Assembly (NCBI GenBank): GCA_050952065.1
Contig: JBMNKF010000001.1
Span: 369,686-433,685, forward strand
Reading direction: 5' to 3'
From: JAXGZG01 sp050952065
GTDB taxonomy: Bacteria > Bacillota > Sulfobacillia > Fermentithermobacillales > Fermentithermobacillaceae
DNA: 64,000 nucleotides
This document shows positions 33,645 to 42,740 of the stretch, in pieces. Position 1 is the first letter of the stretch. Every line of letters starts with the position of its first letter. The notes beneath the pieces were generated by a model, which saw only the letters and a list, made by a program, of their open reading frames with translations, was not told where the DNA came from and made no database searches. The position numbers and the translations under genes are program-made.

Positions 33645-34586
33645 TCATACTGCCGGCACCGGCAAGAGCCTTAGCCCTTGGGCGTCGAGAGAAAACGCTA
33701 GCCCCCAGCCGTATGGCTCCGATACTCTGAGTCTAACTTCGAGCCTGTGCTTTCCCGCCCCCAGCAACCTAGTCATTTTGCAGGTGCCGATCTCCACATA
33801 GCCCCGCCCTTGGCGCCCTGCCGTGGGTCGATAGGCTTTTGTGGTCGTATACAGGGCTACTCCGTCCACGAACAACGTGAGGTCATCGCTTAGGCCGAAG
33901 GACATGGCTACGGTGGTTTCTTTGTCCAGACAGAATTCTCTGGTGAGCAGTACTTCTCGTTGGGACAATGGAAAGTATCTGTTCAGATTGAGAACCCCGT
34001 TGGGCTCACAAGTCACAACTCCATGGCCTTGCACCAGCCACTTGCAGATAATCCCAGAAGGCAAGGGCTTAACAGAGTGCCTTGCGCCGTGCGGCGGGAC
34101 ACATCCGGTCAGTCTCTCGGCGGGGAGGTCATAGATCCTGAGATCAGCGAAGTAGGCGGGAAGGTGAGTCCATATCCCCACACCTCCGGTGGTCCACGGT
34201 GTTGCCAGCGTTTCTACGGCCAGCGGCTCCTGGCCCACTAGGCCCCCCACCGCCCGATTGCCCGAATACTCGACGAAAAAGGTGTACCATTTTCCCATAG
34301 GGATGTGGGCTTGTTTTTGGAAACCTTCGCCGTGGTATATCTGCCACGTGTTGGAGTAATTGAATATGGGATCATACTGCAATGCGTCCCATTCACCGGA
34401 TGCATGTGGCCGGCTGCAAAACATCTCGCAATCTCCAGGATTCGCCACCCTGAAGGCGATTCCGGGGCAACACGGGCTGTCGGCAGCGATATCTACTTCG
34501 ATTCTGCCCGAGGTTCTACCGGTCAGGCCAGGCTCCATGGGGTGCGAGCAGACCATCTTGCAGCCGCAGGCAAGGTCTTCCGGCAA
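33645..34586 (-). CDS. Lectin/glucanase-like beta-sandwich protein, likely frameshifted
   Basis: A 313-residue frame. GRIEVDIAADSPCCPGIAFR, WQIYHGEGFQKQAHIPMGKW and VGIWTHLPAYFADLRIYD resemble the LamG/concanavalin-type domain found in secreted sugar-binding proteins and DUF1080-like proteins. A second half (LLTREFCLDKETTVAMSFGL then SDDLTLFVDGVALY) looks like another jelly-roll. The expected N-terminal strand lies in a different frame at 34516-34704 (RLVHVIPLTDASRLSSYSRQ, RPCLRLQDGLL). The gene probably starts near 34704 and is broken around 34520-34530. Substrate unknown. Confidence 0.55.
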   Translation of the reverse strand: MPEDLACGCKMVCSHPMEPGLTGRTSGRIEVDIAADSPCCPGIAFRVANPGDCEMFCSRPHASGEWDALQYDPIFNYSNTWQIYHGEGFQKQAHIPMGKWYTFFVEYSGNRAVGGLVGQEPLAVETLATPWTTGGVGIWTHLPAYFADLRIYDLPAERLTGCVPPHGARHSVKPLPSGIICKWLVQGHGVVTCEPNGVLNLNRYFPLSQREVLLTREFCLDKETTVAMSFGLSDDLTLFVDGVALYTTTKAYRPTAGRQGRGYVEIGTCKMTRLLGAGKHRLEVRLRVSEPYGWGLAFSLDAQGLRLLPVPAV

Positions 34587-34736
34587 AATGGGTTGCCTTC
34601 GCCTCTGCTTGCCGCGAATATGACGATAGGCGAGAAGCGTCGGTCAGGGGTATGACGTGAACAAGTCTATCCGATGTCTCCCTACCCACGAAATCCGCCC
34701 CCAAGGTCTCGCGAATCGCCTACACGGCCCATTTAG

Positions 34737-34771
34737 AGTACACTAGATTAGCGTACTTCAGCTAGTGTACT
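34737..34771. repeat. Perfect 10-bp inverted repeat, possible operator
   Basis: AGTACACTAG at 34737-34746 and CTAGTGTACT at 34762-34771, separated by 15 bp. It lies 39 bp before the HTH-like gene at 34810 and 33 bp beyond the start of the reverse-strand lectin-like gene, a good place for a regulator. No T-run, so not a terminator. Confidence 0.6.
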
Positions 34772-34809
34772 TCGTCTAGGACTTCAATCCGGAAGCTGGT
34801 GTCATCGCC

Positions 34810-35280
34810 GTGTTCTACAAGGAGCATCTCGCATCTCCCAGCATTTTTCGTCAGTGCATTCTGAGTTGCCTGCAATCGGAGTGCGAGTCTTCGGTTCAGG
34901 AGATTTTGACCATGTCGGATCTCCAAGGGTTGTCATTATCTGATATGTCTCGCATTCTGAAGGTTCCCGTCAGTTTAGTCCGGGTCATGGTGGACCAGGC
35001 GCGAACGGTGTTCAAAGATGCTATGGCGCGCAAAAAGTGCGCGCTGTTGGTGGACAGTGGCCCCTGTTGCGTCTGCGAGGGTGCAAGAGAATTGGGATCC
35101 GAGGAGTCTCTCCGCCTTCGGCAATTGGCCTGGAGGAACCAGAACCGCGGGGGACCCAATGGGCGAGACAGATCTCAGGCTGATACCCCTAGTCTTGTGC
35201 CGGACGCGTTGGATATAGTTGCCAAGATGTTGCGAACTCTCTCGGTCACCGAGATGTTCATTCCCTGGGAAAACGGCTAG
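34810..35280 (+). CDS. Hypothetical protein with helix-turn-helix-like region
   Basis: A 156-residue protein I cannot assign. Residues 40-72 (LSLSDMSRILKVPVSLVRVM) look like a sigma region 4-type or phage-regulator helix-turn-helix. A short Cys cluster follows (CALLVDSGPCCVC) that might hold a metal. It starts with GTG preceded by a weak site. The inverted repeat just upstream could be its operator. Confidence 0.5.
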   Translation: MFYKEHLASPSIFRQCILSCLQSECESSVQEILTMSDLQGLSLSDMSRILKVPVSLVRVMVDQARTVFKDAMARKKCALLVDSGPCCVCEGARELGSEESLRLRQLAWRNQNRGGPNGRDRSQADTPSLVPDALDIVAKMLRTLSVTEMFIPWENG

Positions 35281-35341
35281 TGATCGTTTTGGAACGGATT
35301 GGAATGGACGAGAAACCGGCGAGTCGCCACCGATAGTTGTG

Positions 35342-36472
35342 TTATCCCGATTTCTCGCGCAGCATCGATCCCAGGAGGCCTGCCAACCACTGCCTCAAGC
35401 TTTCAGTGGCAAGCGAACAGACGATGACCGAGATGATGAGCGCCGTCGTGGCGATCACGTACGGAAGGTGTGAGAATATCGGCCAGTGGTGCCCCAGGAT
35501 GTTGATCCAAAACACATGGCAGATGTACGCTCCATAAGTCTTGGCGGCGATCCAGTTGATGGCCCGGCTTGAGATATCGAGTTTGAGGAAAAACAGAAGC
35601 ATCACCACACCGGTGGCCATCACCAACGAATTGCTTCGCTCGTAGAAGTTGCCCAGAAAACCCGAGAAGGGATACGTCATAGTCACTCCCACGATTTTCT
35701 TGAAGAAGATCAGTGGGCTGTACCGCGAGTTGTAGAGAAACGTCAAGAAGACTATGAGAAACTCTCCTGTGGCGAAAACCAGAAAGAGGCGCCCGGCACC
35801 CACTTTGATTTGTACGTACTTCCTTATGTAGGCGGCGATGAAATAGAGTGTGACGAACAGTCCAAGCTTGGAGCTAAAGAAGTCAAGTCTATAGAAGTTG
35901 ATACCGGTTATATAGACTAGTGTGGGAATAGCGGACGTGATGGAGAACAACACGATGATGAGGTTTCTGAGTCTTTGCTGTTCTAGTCTGTCCACCAATA
36001 TGTTCAGGTAGGGGATCAGTAAGTAGAGTGCGATAAATACTTGGACAAACCACAACGGGTAAAAATGGCCGTCTGCCCTCAAGAAGTCCATGACTGCGCG
36101 CAAGGCAGGATGTTCGTGGAGGGGCAAGGAGCCTGGTCCTGCAAGATGGCCCGCGGCCTTAGCATCCATGTAGTACAAAGCCAGATACATGACCCAGTAG
36201 AACGCCAGCGGCGGAAGGAGCTTCAATACGCGGCTCGCCGGACGATCGCTCTTGGATGATGACATGAAATACCCCGCTATCAAGACGAACCCTATACTGC
36301 CGAGCCGAGAGCCGCCGTCAAGGAGGTTCGAGAATTGCCAGTTGAGGGTACCCGTGTAGAAGTGTGTCTCGAGGTAGGGCCCCGCAATGTGCAAAGAGAC
36401 TACCATGGAGAACAGGACTATTCTCATGAGTTCAATGTTGCTTCTGCGGGTCTTGGTAGTCGATCGGGACAC
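35342..36472 (-). CDS. Acyltransferase 3 family membrane protein
   Basis: A 376-residue protein with about ten membrane helices and family signatures: RRSNIELMRIVLFSMVVSLH near the N-terminus with the conserved His, FVLIAGYFMSSS, HFYPLWFVQVFIALYLLIPY and AAKTYGAYICHVFWINILG. Members transfer acetyl or other acyl groups to surface sugars or to lipids; the substrate here is unknown. The start is uncertain: GTG 36472 lies close behind AGGGG, while ATG 36427 lacks a site. Confidence 0.8.
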   Translation of the reverse strand: MSRSTTKTRRSNIELMRIVLFSMVVSLHIAGPYLETHFYTGTLNWQFSNLLDGGSRLGSIGFVLIAGYFMSSSKSDRPASRVLKLLPPLAFYWVMYLALYYMDAKAAGHLAGPGSLPLHEHPALRAVMDFLRADGHFYPLWFVQVFIALYLLIPYLNILVDRLEQQRLRNLIIVLFSITSAIPTLVYITGINFYRLDFFSSKLGLFVTLYFIAAYIRKYVQIKVGAGRLFLVFATGEFLIVFLTFLYNSRYSPLIFFKKIVGVTMTYPFSGFLGNFYERSNSLVMATGVVMLLFFLKLDISSRAINWIAAKTYGAYICHVFWINILGHHWPIFSHLPYVIATTALIISVIVCSLATESLRQWLAGLLGSMLREKSG

Positions 36473-36792
36473 CCCCTGTCCTGGGCTATGCTAACACAGG
36501 CTGTTGACTACGGGCAATGATTCCGGGCATGGTTCCGGGCAGTTAGCCGAAGCGATTGACGCTATACCGGTGTGCGTTGGTCCTCCACCGACCGCATATG
36601 CGTTAAAATAGAAGGGGACGCTCAATTGTCGCCTGACGGCTCGCTGGAAGAATCGATGGGGTCGTAAGGACGTCGCGTACTTCCACTGCTATTACAAGAA
36701 AGGATAACCTGGCTAACTAGGCTAATACCTGACCACACTCAATAAGGTAGCGACGAGGCGGCGTTGCGCCCTGTAAGAGGAGGGGAGGCAAA
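36473..36792. other. 320-bp intergenic region, no feature assigned
   Basis: Between the divergently oriented acyltransferase and PlsY-like genes. I see no open frame with family similarity, no RNA gene and no strong hairpin. It should hold promoters for both directions. AAGAGGAGGGGAGG at its right end is the ribosome site of the PlsY-like gene. Confidence 0.5.
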
Positions 36793-37374
36793 ATGCTCAA
36801 GTCCTTTGTTCTTGCCTACCTAGTTGGGTCATTGCCCAATGCTTACCTTTTCGCTCGGTGGTTTGGCGGCCAAGACATTCGCAAACTGGGTTCGAAAAAC
36901 GCCGGAGCAACTAACGTGACTACCAGTGTGGGTTGGCTCCCGGGCATGCTTACTCTGGTTTGCGACTTAGGAAAAGGGTACCTGTCGGCCCTCATCGGCG
37001 AGGTCATGTCGGGCCAGGGTCTGTTGCCGGTTTTTGCTCCCGCGTGTGCCATAGCAGGACACAATTGGCCGGTGTGGCTGGGCTTTCGGGGTGGGGGAGG
37101 ACTAGCCACGTTCGTTGGAGCCTCCTTAAGACTGACCGGTTGGCCTATGGCGGCTTGTAGCTTGGCGCTTTGGGGGCTGCTCTACTACTTCATCCGCGAC
37201 CACGATACCAGTGCTATCGCCGCTTGTATGCTTCTGCCATGCGCGGTACTGGCGACGCGGCAATCGCTGCATACCGTGGTCTTCATCGCCAGTTCTAGCC
37301 TTGCAGTCCTCCTTAGACGGGTGCAGAGCCTCAGGCAGCGAATTCGGCGAAATCGACCGGCCCATGACTCATAA
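36793..37374 (+). CDS. PlsY-like membrane protein with altered motifs
   Basis: A 193-residue paralogue of PlsY. The fold is clear: LVGSLPNAYLFARWFGGQDI, GSKNAGATNVTTSVGWLPGM and GHNWPVWLGFRGGGGLATF. Key residues of PlsY differ: the Arg after GATN in motif 1 is Thr, the Lys in GGKG of motif 2 is Gly, and the motif 3 segment (HRSNIxRL) is replaced by LRRVQSLRQR. It may use another substrate or be non-catalytic. A true plsY is present at 30202. Confidence 0.8.
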   Translation: MLKSFVLAYLVGSLPNAYLFARWFGGQDIRKLGSKNAGATNVTTSVGWLPGMLTLVCDLGKGYLSALIGEVMSGQGLLPVFAPACAIAGHNWPVWLGFRGGGGLATFVGASLRLTGWPMAACSLALWGLLYYFIRDHDTSAIAACMLLPCAVLATRQSLHTVVFIASSSLAVLLRRVQSLRQRIRRNRPAHDS

Positions 37375-37623
37375 CTGCTCATGATTGGCGGTTCCGACAC
37401 AGCAACTTGTGGGAGGTCCAGCGTTCAATAGACACACCCGTCCGGGGTTCGGGGTGTCACGAACTCCTGAGACACAGACCGCATATGATGCTGTGCTGCG
37501 TACTGCGTTATGTCAAGTAGAGTGCTTGGGCGGGAGGAGAGTCTCTGGGTCGCATGCCTCGAGAGGATCATGGGCATCTTCGCTCCAAGCATTGTGCTCC
37601 GTCAGCTAGGAGGTGAGAAGTCT

Positions 37624-38283
37624 ATGGCATTGGGATTGGACACTGCCACGCCGTGCTCTCAGAGTACCATAGACGCCGTCGTTCGAGCAGGGTATAAGTT
37701 CATAGTGCGCTACTACTGTACCGGGGGACTGTGGAAAAGGCTCAGTTCTGAAGAGGCACTTCGTTTGTCGGATCCGGGTTTGTGGGTAGTCAGCGCATTC
37801 CAAAACTACAACAATTCTATTGGCAGGTTCAGTCGTTCACCGGGCAGGGCAAACGGCAGGGCCGCCTATGAATATGCTCGGGATGTAATAGGGCAGCCCG
37901 ACGATACGCCCATTTACTTCGCGGTTGATTTCGACGCCACCGATGCGGAAGCCAAAGGCGCCATCAGAGACTATTTCGTGGCGGTAAACGATGTGTTTGT
38001 CGAGTTGGGAGGCCAGTATGACGTAGGGGTCTACGGCTCCGGTGCCATCTGCCAATACATGAAACATGACGTCAAATTGGCGCAATACTCGTGGCTATCC
38101 ATGTCCACGGGATGGAGAGGCTACCGCCGATACGTCAGCCAAAACCAATGGAATCTCAAACAGATCAAGCCAATCTCCATAGCCGGCGTGGAGTTTGACA
38201 CCGATGAGAGCAGCAGTTTGGGCGGCGGCGGTTGGCGCATCAGGCCTGGTACGACAGGGTATCGAGAACCTGCCGGCCAGTGA
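37624..38283 (+). CDS. DUF1906 glycoside-hydrolase-like protein
   Basis: A 219-residue TIM-barrel-like protein of the Rv2525c/DUF1906 group: GLDTATPCSQSTIDAVVRAG, FIVRYYCTGGLWKRLSSEEA, IYFAVDFDATDAEAKGAIRD and DVGVYGSGAICQYM. Members are linked to cell-wall or spore-surface work, but no signal peptide is seen here. ATG 37624 follows CTAGGAGGTGAG. The open frame to 37510 upstream is unlikely to be translated. Confidence 0.82.
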   Translation: MALGLDTATPCSQSTIDAVVRAGYKFIVRYYCTGGLWKRLSSEEALRLSDPGLWVVSAFQNYNNSIGRFSRSPGRANGRAAYEYARDVIGQPDDTPIYFAVDFDATDAEAKGAIRDYFVAVNDVFVELGGQYDVGVYGSGAICQYMKHDVKLAQYSWLSMSTGWRGYRRYVSQNQWNLKQIKPISIAGVEFDTDESSSLGGGGWRIRPGTTGYREPAGQ

Positions 38284-38285
38284 AT

Positions 38286-39371
38286 TCACGAACTCTGCAA
38301 ACGCTCGAAGAGTCGCAAGTATTCTCCGTATCCCTGCTCCTCCATTTCTTCTAAGGGCACGAACCGCAACGCAGCGGAGTTGATGCAGTAACGAAGCCCC
38401 GCCGGTGCCGGGCCATCGTTGAACACGTGGCCCAGATGGGCATCTGTATGCTTGCTGCGCACTTCAGTTCGAATCATGAAGTGGCTTCGGTCTTCTTTTT
38501 CAACGATGTGATCTTTAGCAATGGGTTTGGTGAAGCTTGGCCATCCGCATCCTGAGTCGAATTTGTCCAGTGAGGTAAAAAGGGGTATCCCCGAGATGAT
38601 GTCTACGTAAAGTCCAGGTCTTCGGTTATTCCAGTATTCGTTTCTGAACGGTGGCTCGGTCCCACTTTCTTGGGTTACCCAGTATTGGAGAGGGGAAAGG
38701 CGCTTGCGGAGTTCCTGATCGTCGGGAAGCGTCAGTGATCTGTCACTCTCGGCAATTGTGTTGTTGCGGTTCCCCGGGTTCTCTACCTTTGGTTGGCTAT
38801 AGACAGGCGCTTGGTCTTTCCAAATCTGGCTCAAGTACTGGTCGCGCCCGGAACCGGCCCTGTACACTCTGTAATGTCCAGGGTTTCTCAAGTAGTAATC
38901 CTGATGATAGACCTCAGCGGGATAAAACTCTCGTGCCGGAAGGATCTGTGTGGTTAGCGGTTTCTTGAATTTCCCCGATTGTTCCAGTTGCCGTTTGGAC
39001 TCCTCAGCCGCGAGCCTTTGAGATTCATCGGTGTAGAAGATGGCCGTCCTGTATTGACTGCCTCTATCGGCAAACTGGCCGTACCGATCGGTTGGGTCGA
39101 TCTGCCTCCAGAAGACCTCAAGAAGGGTCTTGTAGGAAACGATCTCCGGATCGTACTCAACTCGAACTGCCTCGTAATGACCTGTTTTCCCGGAACACAC
39201 TTCTTCATAGGTAGGATTCTTTGTGTGGCCTCCCGTGTATCCTACCACGACTTCCCGAACTCCTTGGATTTCTGAAAAAGGCTGCACCATGCACCAGAAG
39301 CATCCGCCTGCAAAGGTAGCGTAAGCGGGTCGGGCCTGTTCTGCACGGGCATCCTGGCGGTTGTTACTCAT
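38286..39371 (-). CDS. msrAB: Fused methionine sulfoxide reductase MsrA-MsrB
   Basis: A 361-residue bifunctional repair enzyme. The MsrA half has AGGCFWCMVQPF with the catalytic Cys and GYTGGHTKNPTYEEVCSGKT; the MsrB half has the zinc/selenium-type fold with FDSGCGWPSF, HLGHVFNDGPAPAGLRYCIN and catalytic Cys in RYCINSAAL. Together they reduce both S- and R-forms of methionine sulfoxide. ATG 39371 is 12 nt after AAGGAG; a GTG four codons upstream abuts the site and is less likely. Confidence 0.93.
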   Translation of the reverse strand: MSNNRQDARAEQARPAYATFAGGCFWCMVQPFSEIQGVREVVVGYTGGHTKNPTYEEVCSGKTGHYEAVRVEYDPEIVSYKTLLEVFWRQIDPTDRYGQFADRGSQYRTAIFYTDESQRLAAEESKRQLEQSGKFKKPLTTQILPAREFYPAEVYHQDYYLRNPGHYRVYRAGSGRDQYLSQIWKDQAPVYSQPKVENPGNRNNTIAESDRSLTLPDDQELRKRLSPLQYWVTQESGTEPPFRNEYWNNRRPGLYVDIISGIPLFTSLDKFDSGCGWPSFTKPIAKDHIVEKEDRSHFMIRTEVRSKHTDAHLGHVFNDGPAPAGLRYCINSAALRFVPLEEMEEQGYGEYLRLFERLQSS

Positions 39372-39483
39372 ATTGGTGGTCACTCCTTAGGCTTCGCTGC
39401 ATCAGTCCATACTGTCTTGTTCTGTATTGTTCGCATTCCGGCCTTGTGGTAGTCTCCCTGTTAGCGAAGTGGGGTGGTAGAGT

Positions 39484-40425
39484 GTGAAGCGCCTGGTTGA
39501 CGGAATCCCCGGCTCCGAGCGGTGGACAACCATGGAAGCCATCCCCAAAGGCTGGTCAACGGATGAAAAGTACAGGGTTGAGACAGACGACGGCCAGAGA
39601 CTATTGGTCAGGATATCTGCCATCTCGAAGTACCTCCGCAAGAAGTTGGAGTTTGACGCTTTGTGTCGCCTCAATTCTCTTTCTATTCTAATGAGCCGGC
39701 CGGTAGACTTTGGCGTGTTCAATGGCGGCGCCAACGTGTACACCATAACCACATGGGTTGATGGAGCGGATGCGGAGAGCGCGCTTCCGAAACTTAGCCC
39801 AGACGAGCAGTATGGTCTCGGATGCTTAGCCGGCAGGATCCTCCGGCAGATCCATCAGATGCCTGCGCCCCCTGATCAGCCTGACTGGGCCGAGCGCTTC
39901 AATCGAAAGATCGACCGCAACATAGGTAACTACGAGGCTTGCGGCATTGAGGTTCCAGGGGCTCGGCGGGCTATTCGCCACATCGAATCTTTGCGGCACC
40001 TCTTGACGGGCAGGCCCCAGGTCTTCCAGCACGGCGATTACCACTGCGGCAATATGGTCATAACCGATGACGGGCAACTGGGAGTCATTGATTTCAACCG
40101 TATAGATTACGGTGACCCGTGGGAGGAGTTCAACAGGATAGTCTGGTGTGTGCCGGTGAGCGCTCATTTCGCGTCAGGCAGGATCGACGGGTACTTTGAG
40201 GGCGAAAGCCGAGTTTCTGATGAGTTTTTCCAGTTGATGTCCTTGTATGTGGCCAACAACCTACTCTCATCGGTACCGTGGGCCGTACCGTTTGGCAGGG
40301 AGCAGGTTGACATAATGGTAAAGCAGGCCGAAAGTGTTTTGGGCTGGTACCGGGGATTCGAAACATATGTTCCTGACTGGTATCAGGCGCAGCGTTTCGT
40401 CTGCGGGTCCCAAGGAGAACGTTGA
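39484..40425 (+). CDS. Aminoglycoside phosphotransferase family kinase
   Basis: A 313-residue protein-kinase-fold enzyme. It keeps the catalytic loop FQHGDYHCGNMVI and the metal-binding GVIDFNRIDYGDPWEEFNRI of the APH/choline kinase family. Substrates in the family range from antibiotics to choline, thiamine and sugars, so resistance should not be assumed. GTG start behind a GGGGTGG site. It follows the divergent msrAB gene. Confidence 0.85.
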   Translation: MKRLVDGIPGSERWTTMEAIPKGWSTDEKYRVETDDGQRLLVRISAISKYLRKKLEFDALCRLNSLSILMSRPVDFGVFNGGANVYTITTWVDGADAESALPKLSPDEQYGLGCLAGRILRQIHQMPAPPDQPDWAERFNRKIDRNIGNYEACGIEVPGARRAIRHIESLRHLLTGRPQVFQHGDYHCGNMVITDDGQLGVIDFNRIDYGDPWEEFNRIVWCVPVSAHFASGRIDGYFEGESRVSDEFFQLMSLYVANNLLSSVPWAVPFGREQVDIMVKQAESVLGWYRGFETYVPDWYQAQRFVCGSQGER

Positions 40426-40568
40426 TACGCTCAACGACGACCACAGTCAAGTTCATGTCCGCATGCTTTTTGCCCCGTGGCCGCAGAGTGACGCTATCAT
40501 TGGGGAGTGACAGAGCGGGTGTATGCGCTTGTGGGTTCGCCTAGGTTATGCTAGAATAGTTTCGCGGT

Positions 40569-40645
40569 CGGGCTGTGGCGCAGCTTGGTAGCGCGCTTGA
40601 ATGGGGTTCAAGAGGCCCCGCGTTCAAATCGCGGCAGCCCGACCA
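40569..40645 (+). tRNA. tRNA-Pro (anticodon GGG)
   Basis: A 77-nt cloverleaf: acceptor CGGGCTG/CAGCCCG, D-arm GCGCAGCTTGGTAGCGC, anticodon stem CTTGA/TCAAG around loop ATGGGGT (GGG), T-arm CCGCG TTCAAAT CGCGG, discriminator A and encoded CCA. It reads CCC/CCT proline codons. The region to its right is a mosaic of gene fragments, which fits tRNA-linked integration, but no att duplicate was seen. Confidence 0.96.
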
Positions 40646-41049
40646 GTTGTATTTAGTAGGCATCCACCAGTTTCCACCAATCGAAAGAGACCCCCTGATC
40701 CAAATGAGTCTGGCGACACGCAGCTTCTTCATCAAGTGCGCTATGGGCATCCAAACGTGACGCTTTAGAGGGCAAACTGTGCGTTGCGCCTGTGATGGTT
40801 GTGTCCTATAGAGCTATAGTCGCAATATCGTCCAATGTAATGCGGGACAATTCCTCGTTGGTCACCTGTTCGACTAGTGCTAGTCGGTTTGCTTGATTCG
40901 TTAACGCTCCTTCCTTCATACTTCTGTTCCGAAAAACCCAACCTCTACGAGCAAGCACCAGTTATCTTCGTCGGACTATTTCTGATTACCTGCGAATTTG
41001 CAAAGCAGTGACTCGTGGAGTTGGTCCAATTTCTGATCCAAAAGGGTCG
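40646..41049. other. 404-bp region after the tRNA, nothing assigned
   Basis: No convincing open frame, RNA gene or repeat. It ends where similarity to the MFS gene at 44329-45606 begins. Confidence 0.5.
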
Positions 41050-41465
41050 GAAAGAGCACGCCGGAGGACAACGACCCGGCGATCCTGCCCAACGACTTGA
41101 CTCCTGTGGTAGCCCATGGTCAGGTTGCTGTCCTTGCCCTCGGCCGTCCGCGCCAGAAGGTTTGAGTGAGCCGAGCGCTCACTGCAAAGAGCGCGAAGCC
41201 GAGGATGTTGGCCAACACAAACGGGACTGCGGAGTTAAGCAGCAATATTACGGCCAGCATGGACAGAAGGTTTACCAGGATCCAGGAACGACGGAGTCGG
41301 TGTTGACCGCCAACCAAAGGCCAAGTGAGCCGTTAGCTGCCAGCGAAACCAACCCAATGATGCCCTTGATAGTGCTGTTGTAACCGGACGACAGGGCCAA
41401 TTGTGCCCGCAAGTAGTAGTTGCGGCTCCCATCGAATGCGATGCTTCCCAGGTTTGTAGGTGCAC
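41050..41465 (-). pseudogene. Decayed partial copy of the neighbouring MFS transporter
   Basis: On the reverse strand, fragments in several frames read FDGSRNYYLRAQLALSSGYN, TIKGIIGLVSLAANGSLGLW, RRSWILVNLLSMLAVILLLN and SAVPFVLANILGFALFAVSA. These match the intact MFS protein encoded at 44329-45606 almost residue for residue, and the DNA aligns with about 44456-44880. Small indels break the frame, and both ends of the gene are missing. It is a relic of a duplication about 3.4 kb apart. Confidence 0.85.
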
Positions 41466-41559
41466 CAAGTGCGCATGTCCCCAACCCTACACTGGCACAC
41501 CAATCCTTTAGAATGTCCTTGCGGGTTGGACCCGCCAGCATATTCGCGGGGGCGAGAGC

Positions 41560-42342
41560 ATGAAGACGCCGAAGGTCGTGACGTACGCGGTTGCATCGGT
41601 GGACGGCAGAGTTGCTGCCGGACCGGATAGGCTCCTTTTATTTGGCGACGAGAGATGGTCGGCAATATCGGGTTATGACACTCTCATCGACAAGCGGCTC
41701 AGGGCAATTCACAACCCTGAGGTCATTCTGGAGGGGAGCGGGTCACTGGTACTTGACGACCAGGTCCCGGAACCGTTGCTGCCGGTCTCCGAGGAGTGGA
41801 CAGGAAATATGGACGCCCTGTACCAGGACTACCTTCCTGAGGAAGTAGTGTCCCGGCCGGGGCAGCGCGGTTGGTTCACCGTGGCCGATAGCCGCGGGAG
41901 GATCCGCTGGCTCTACAAGGAGTGGCCCAGCGAAGATGTGCGGGGTTGGCACCTCATGGTGCTGGTATCAAGGTCGACGCCGGTCGAATACCTCGCCTAC
42001 CTGCGCCGGGAGGTCATCCCGTACATCGTTGCCGGTGAGGAGCGAGTGGATTTCCGCGCCGCCTTCGCCGCGATGGCGGAGAAACTCGGCGTGACGTGCG
42101 TGCAGGCTCAGGGTGCTGCGCGGCTCAACGGTGCGCTTCTGCGACAAGGTCTGGTCGACGAAGCGAATATCGAGGTTCTGCCGGCTCTGGTCGGAGGCAC
42201 TCGAACCCCGGTTCTCTTCACCTCGCCCGACCTCTTGGACACCCAGAATCCTTTCCAGCTGGAACTTGTCTCGTGCGAGACCATGCCCGGGGGAAGGGTG
42301 TGGCTTAGGTATGTAAGGAAATCCGGGGAGGAAACTGTCTAG
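41560..42342 (+). CDS. RibD C-terminal/dihydrofolate-reductase-like protein
   Basis: A 260-residue reductase-fold protein: VTYAVASVDGRVAAGPDRLL at the N-terminus, YIVAGEERVDFRAAFAAMAE, and VQAQGAARLNGALLRQGLVD then EANIEVLPALVGGTRTPVLF, typical of the RibD_C family (NADPH-dependent). It lacks a deaminase domain and is not in a riboflavin cluster, so the natural substrate is unknown. Its stop overlaps the convergent merR stop by 4 bp. Confidence 0.85.
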   Translation: MKTPKVVTYAVASVDGRVAAGPDRLLLFGDERWSAISGYDTLIDKRLRAIHNPEVILEGSGSLVLDDQVPEPLLPVSEEWTGNMDALYQDYLPEEVVSRPGQRGWFTVADSRGRIRWLYKEWPSEDVRGWHLMVLVSRSTPVEYLAYLRREVIPYIVAGEERVDFRAAFAAMAEKLGVTCVQAQGAARLNGALLRQGLVDEANIEVLPALVGGTRTPVLFTSPDLLDTQNPFQLELVSCETMPGGRVWLRYVRKSGEETV

Positions 42343-42740
42343 AACTCGGCCCTCTCAAGTAGTTCCTCGAGAAGCGCGACCACGTCCTGGCCGCGCTTCT
42401 CCTGTTCGGAGAGAGTCGTGAGCCACCTATCTGTCGCGTACCAGATTCCTTGACCTGGGTCCGGCGTGTCCAGGGTTTCGCGGATCTGCACATCTTCACC
42501 TGCATCTGTCCCCATGAGCATGCGCAGTATGGCCATCATCCCGTAGCCAGCAGCCCGCAGCGTGCGGATGACTCTCAAGCGCTCGATGTCCTCTGGCCCG
42601 TAGGCCCTGTAGCCGTTAGACTCACGCGGAACTGCCAGAAGGCCGTTGCGCTCCCAGTTCCGGAGGGCGTCGGGGGCCATTTTCAAGAGAGTGGCGACCT
42701 GGCCAATGCGCAGGGGGAAGCAATCCACCGGAGGCCGCAC
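42339..42740 (-). CDS. MerR family transcriptional regulator
   Basis: A 133-residue regulator with the MerR winged-helix: LRIGQVATLLKMAPDALRNW, ERNGLLAVPRESNGYRAYG and EDIERLRVIRTLRAAGYGMM. A C-terminal region of about 60 residues acts as dimer/effector part; there is no Cys pattern for metal sensing. Its 5' end overlaps, on the opposite strand, the 5' end of the InlB-repeat frame. Adjacent RibD-like gene is a possible partner but converges with it. Confidence 0.88.
   Translation of the reverse strand: MRPPVDCFPLRIGQVATLLKMAPDALRNWERNGLLAVPRESNGYRAYGPEDIERLRVIRTLRAAGYGMMAILRMLMGTDAGEDVQIRETLDTPDPGQGIWYATDRWLTTLSEQEKRGQDVVALLEELLERAEF

Noticed and set aside
39484..40425. Calling the kinase-fold gene an antibiotic resistance gene
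   Set aside because: Motifs show only the APH/choline kinase superfamily; nothing in sequence or context indicates an antibiotic substrate.
40569..40645. tRNA as an integration site with a duplicated att end
   Set aside because: No second copy of the tRNA 3' end and no integrase were found in the window.
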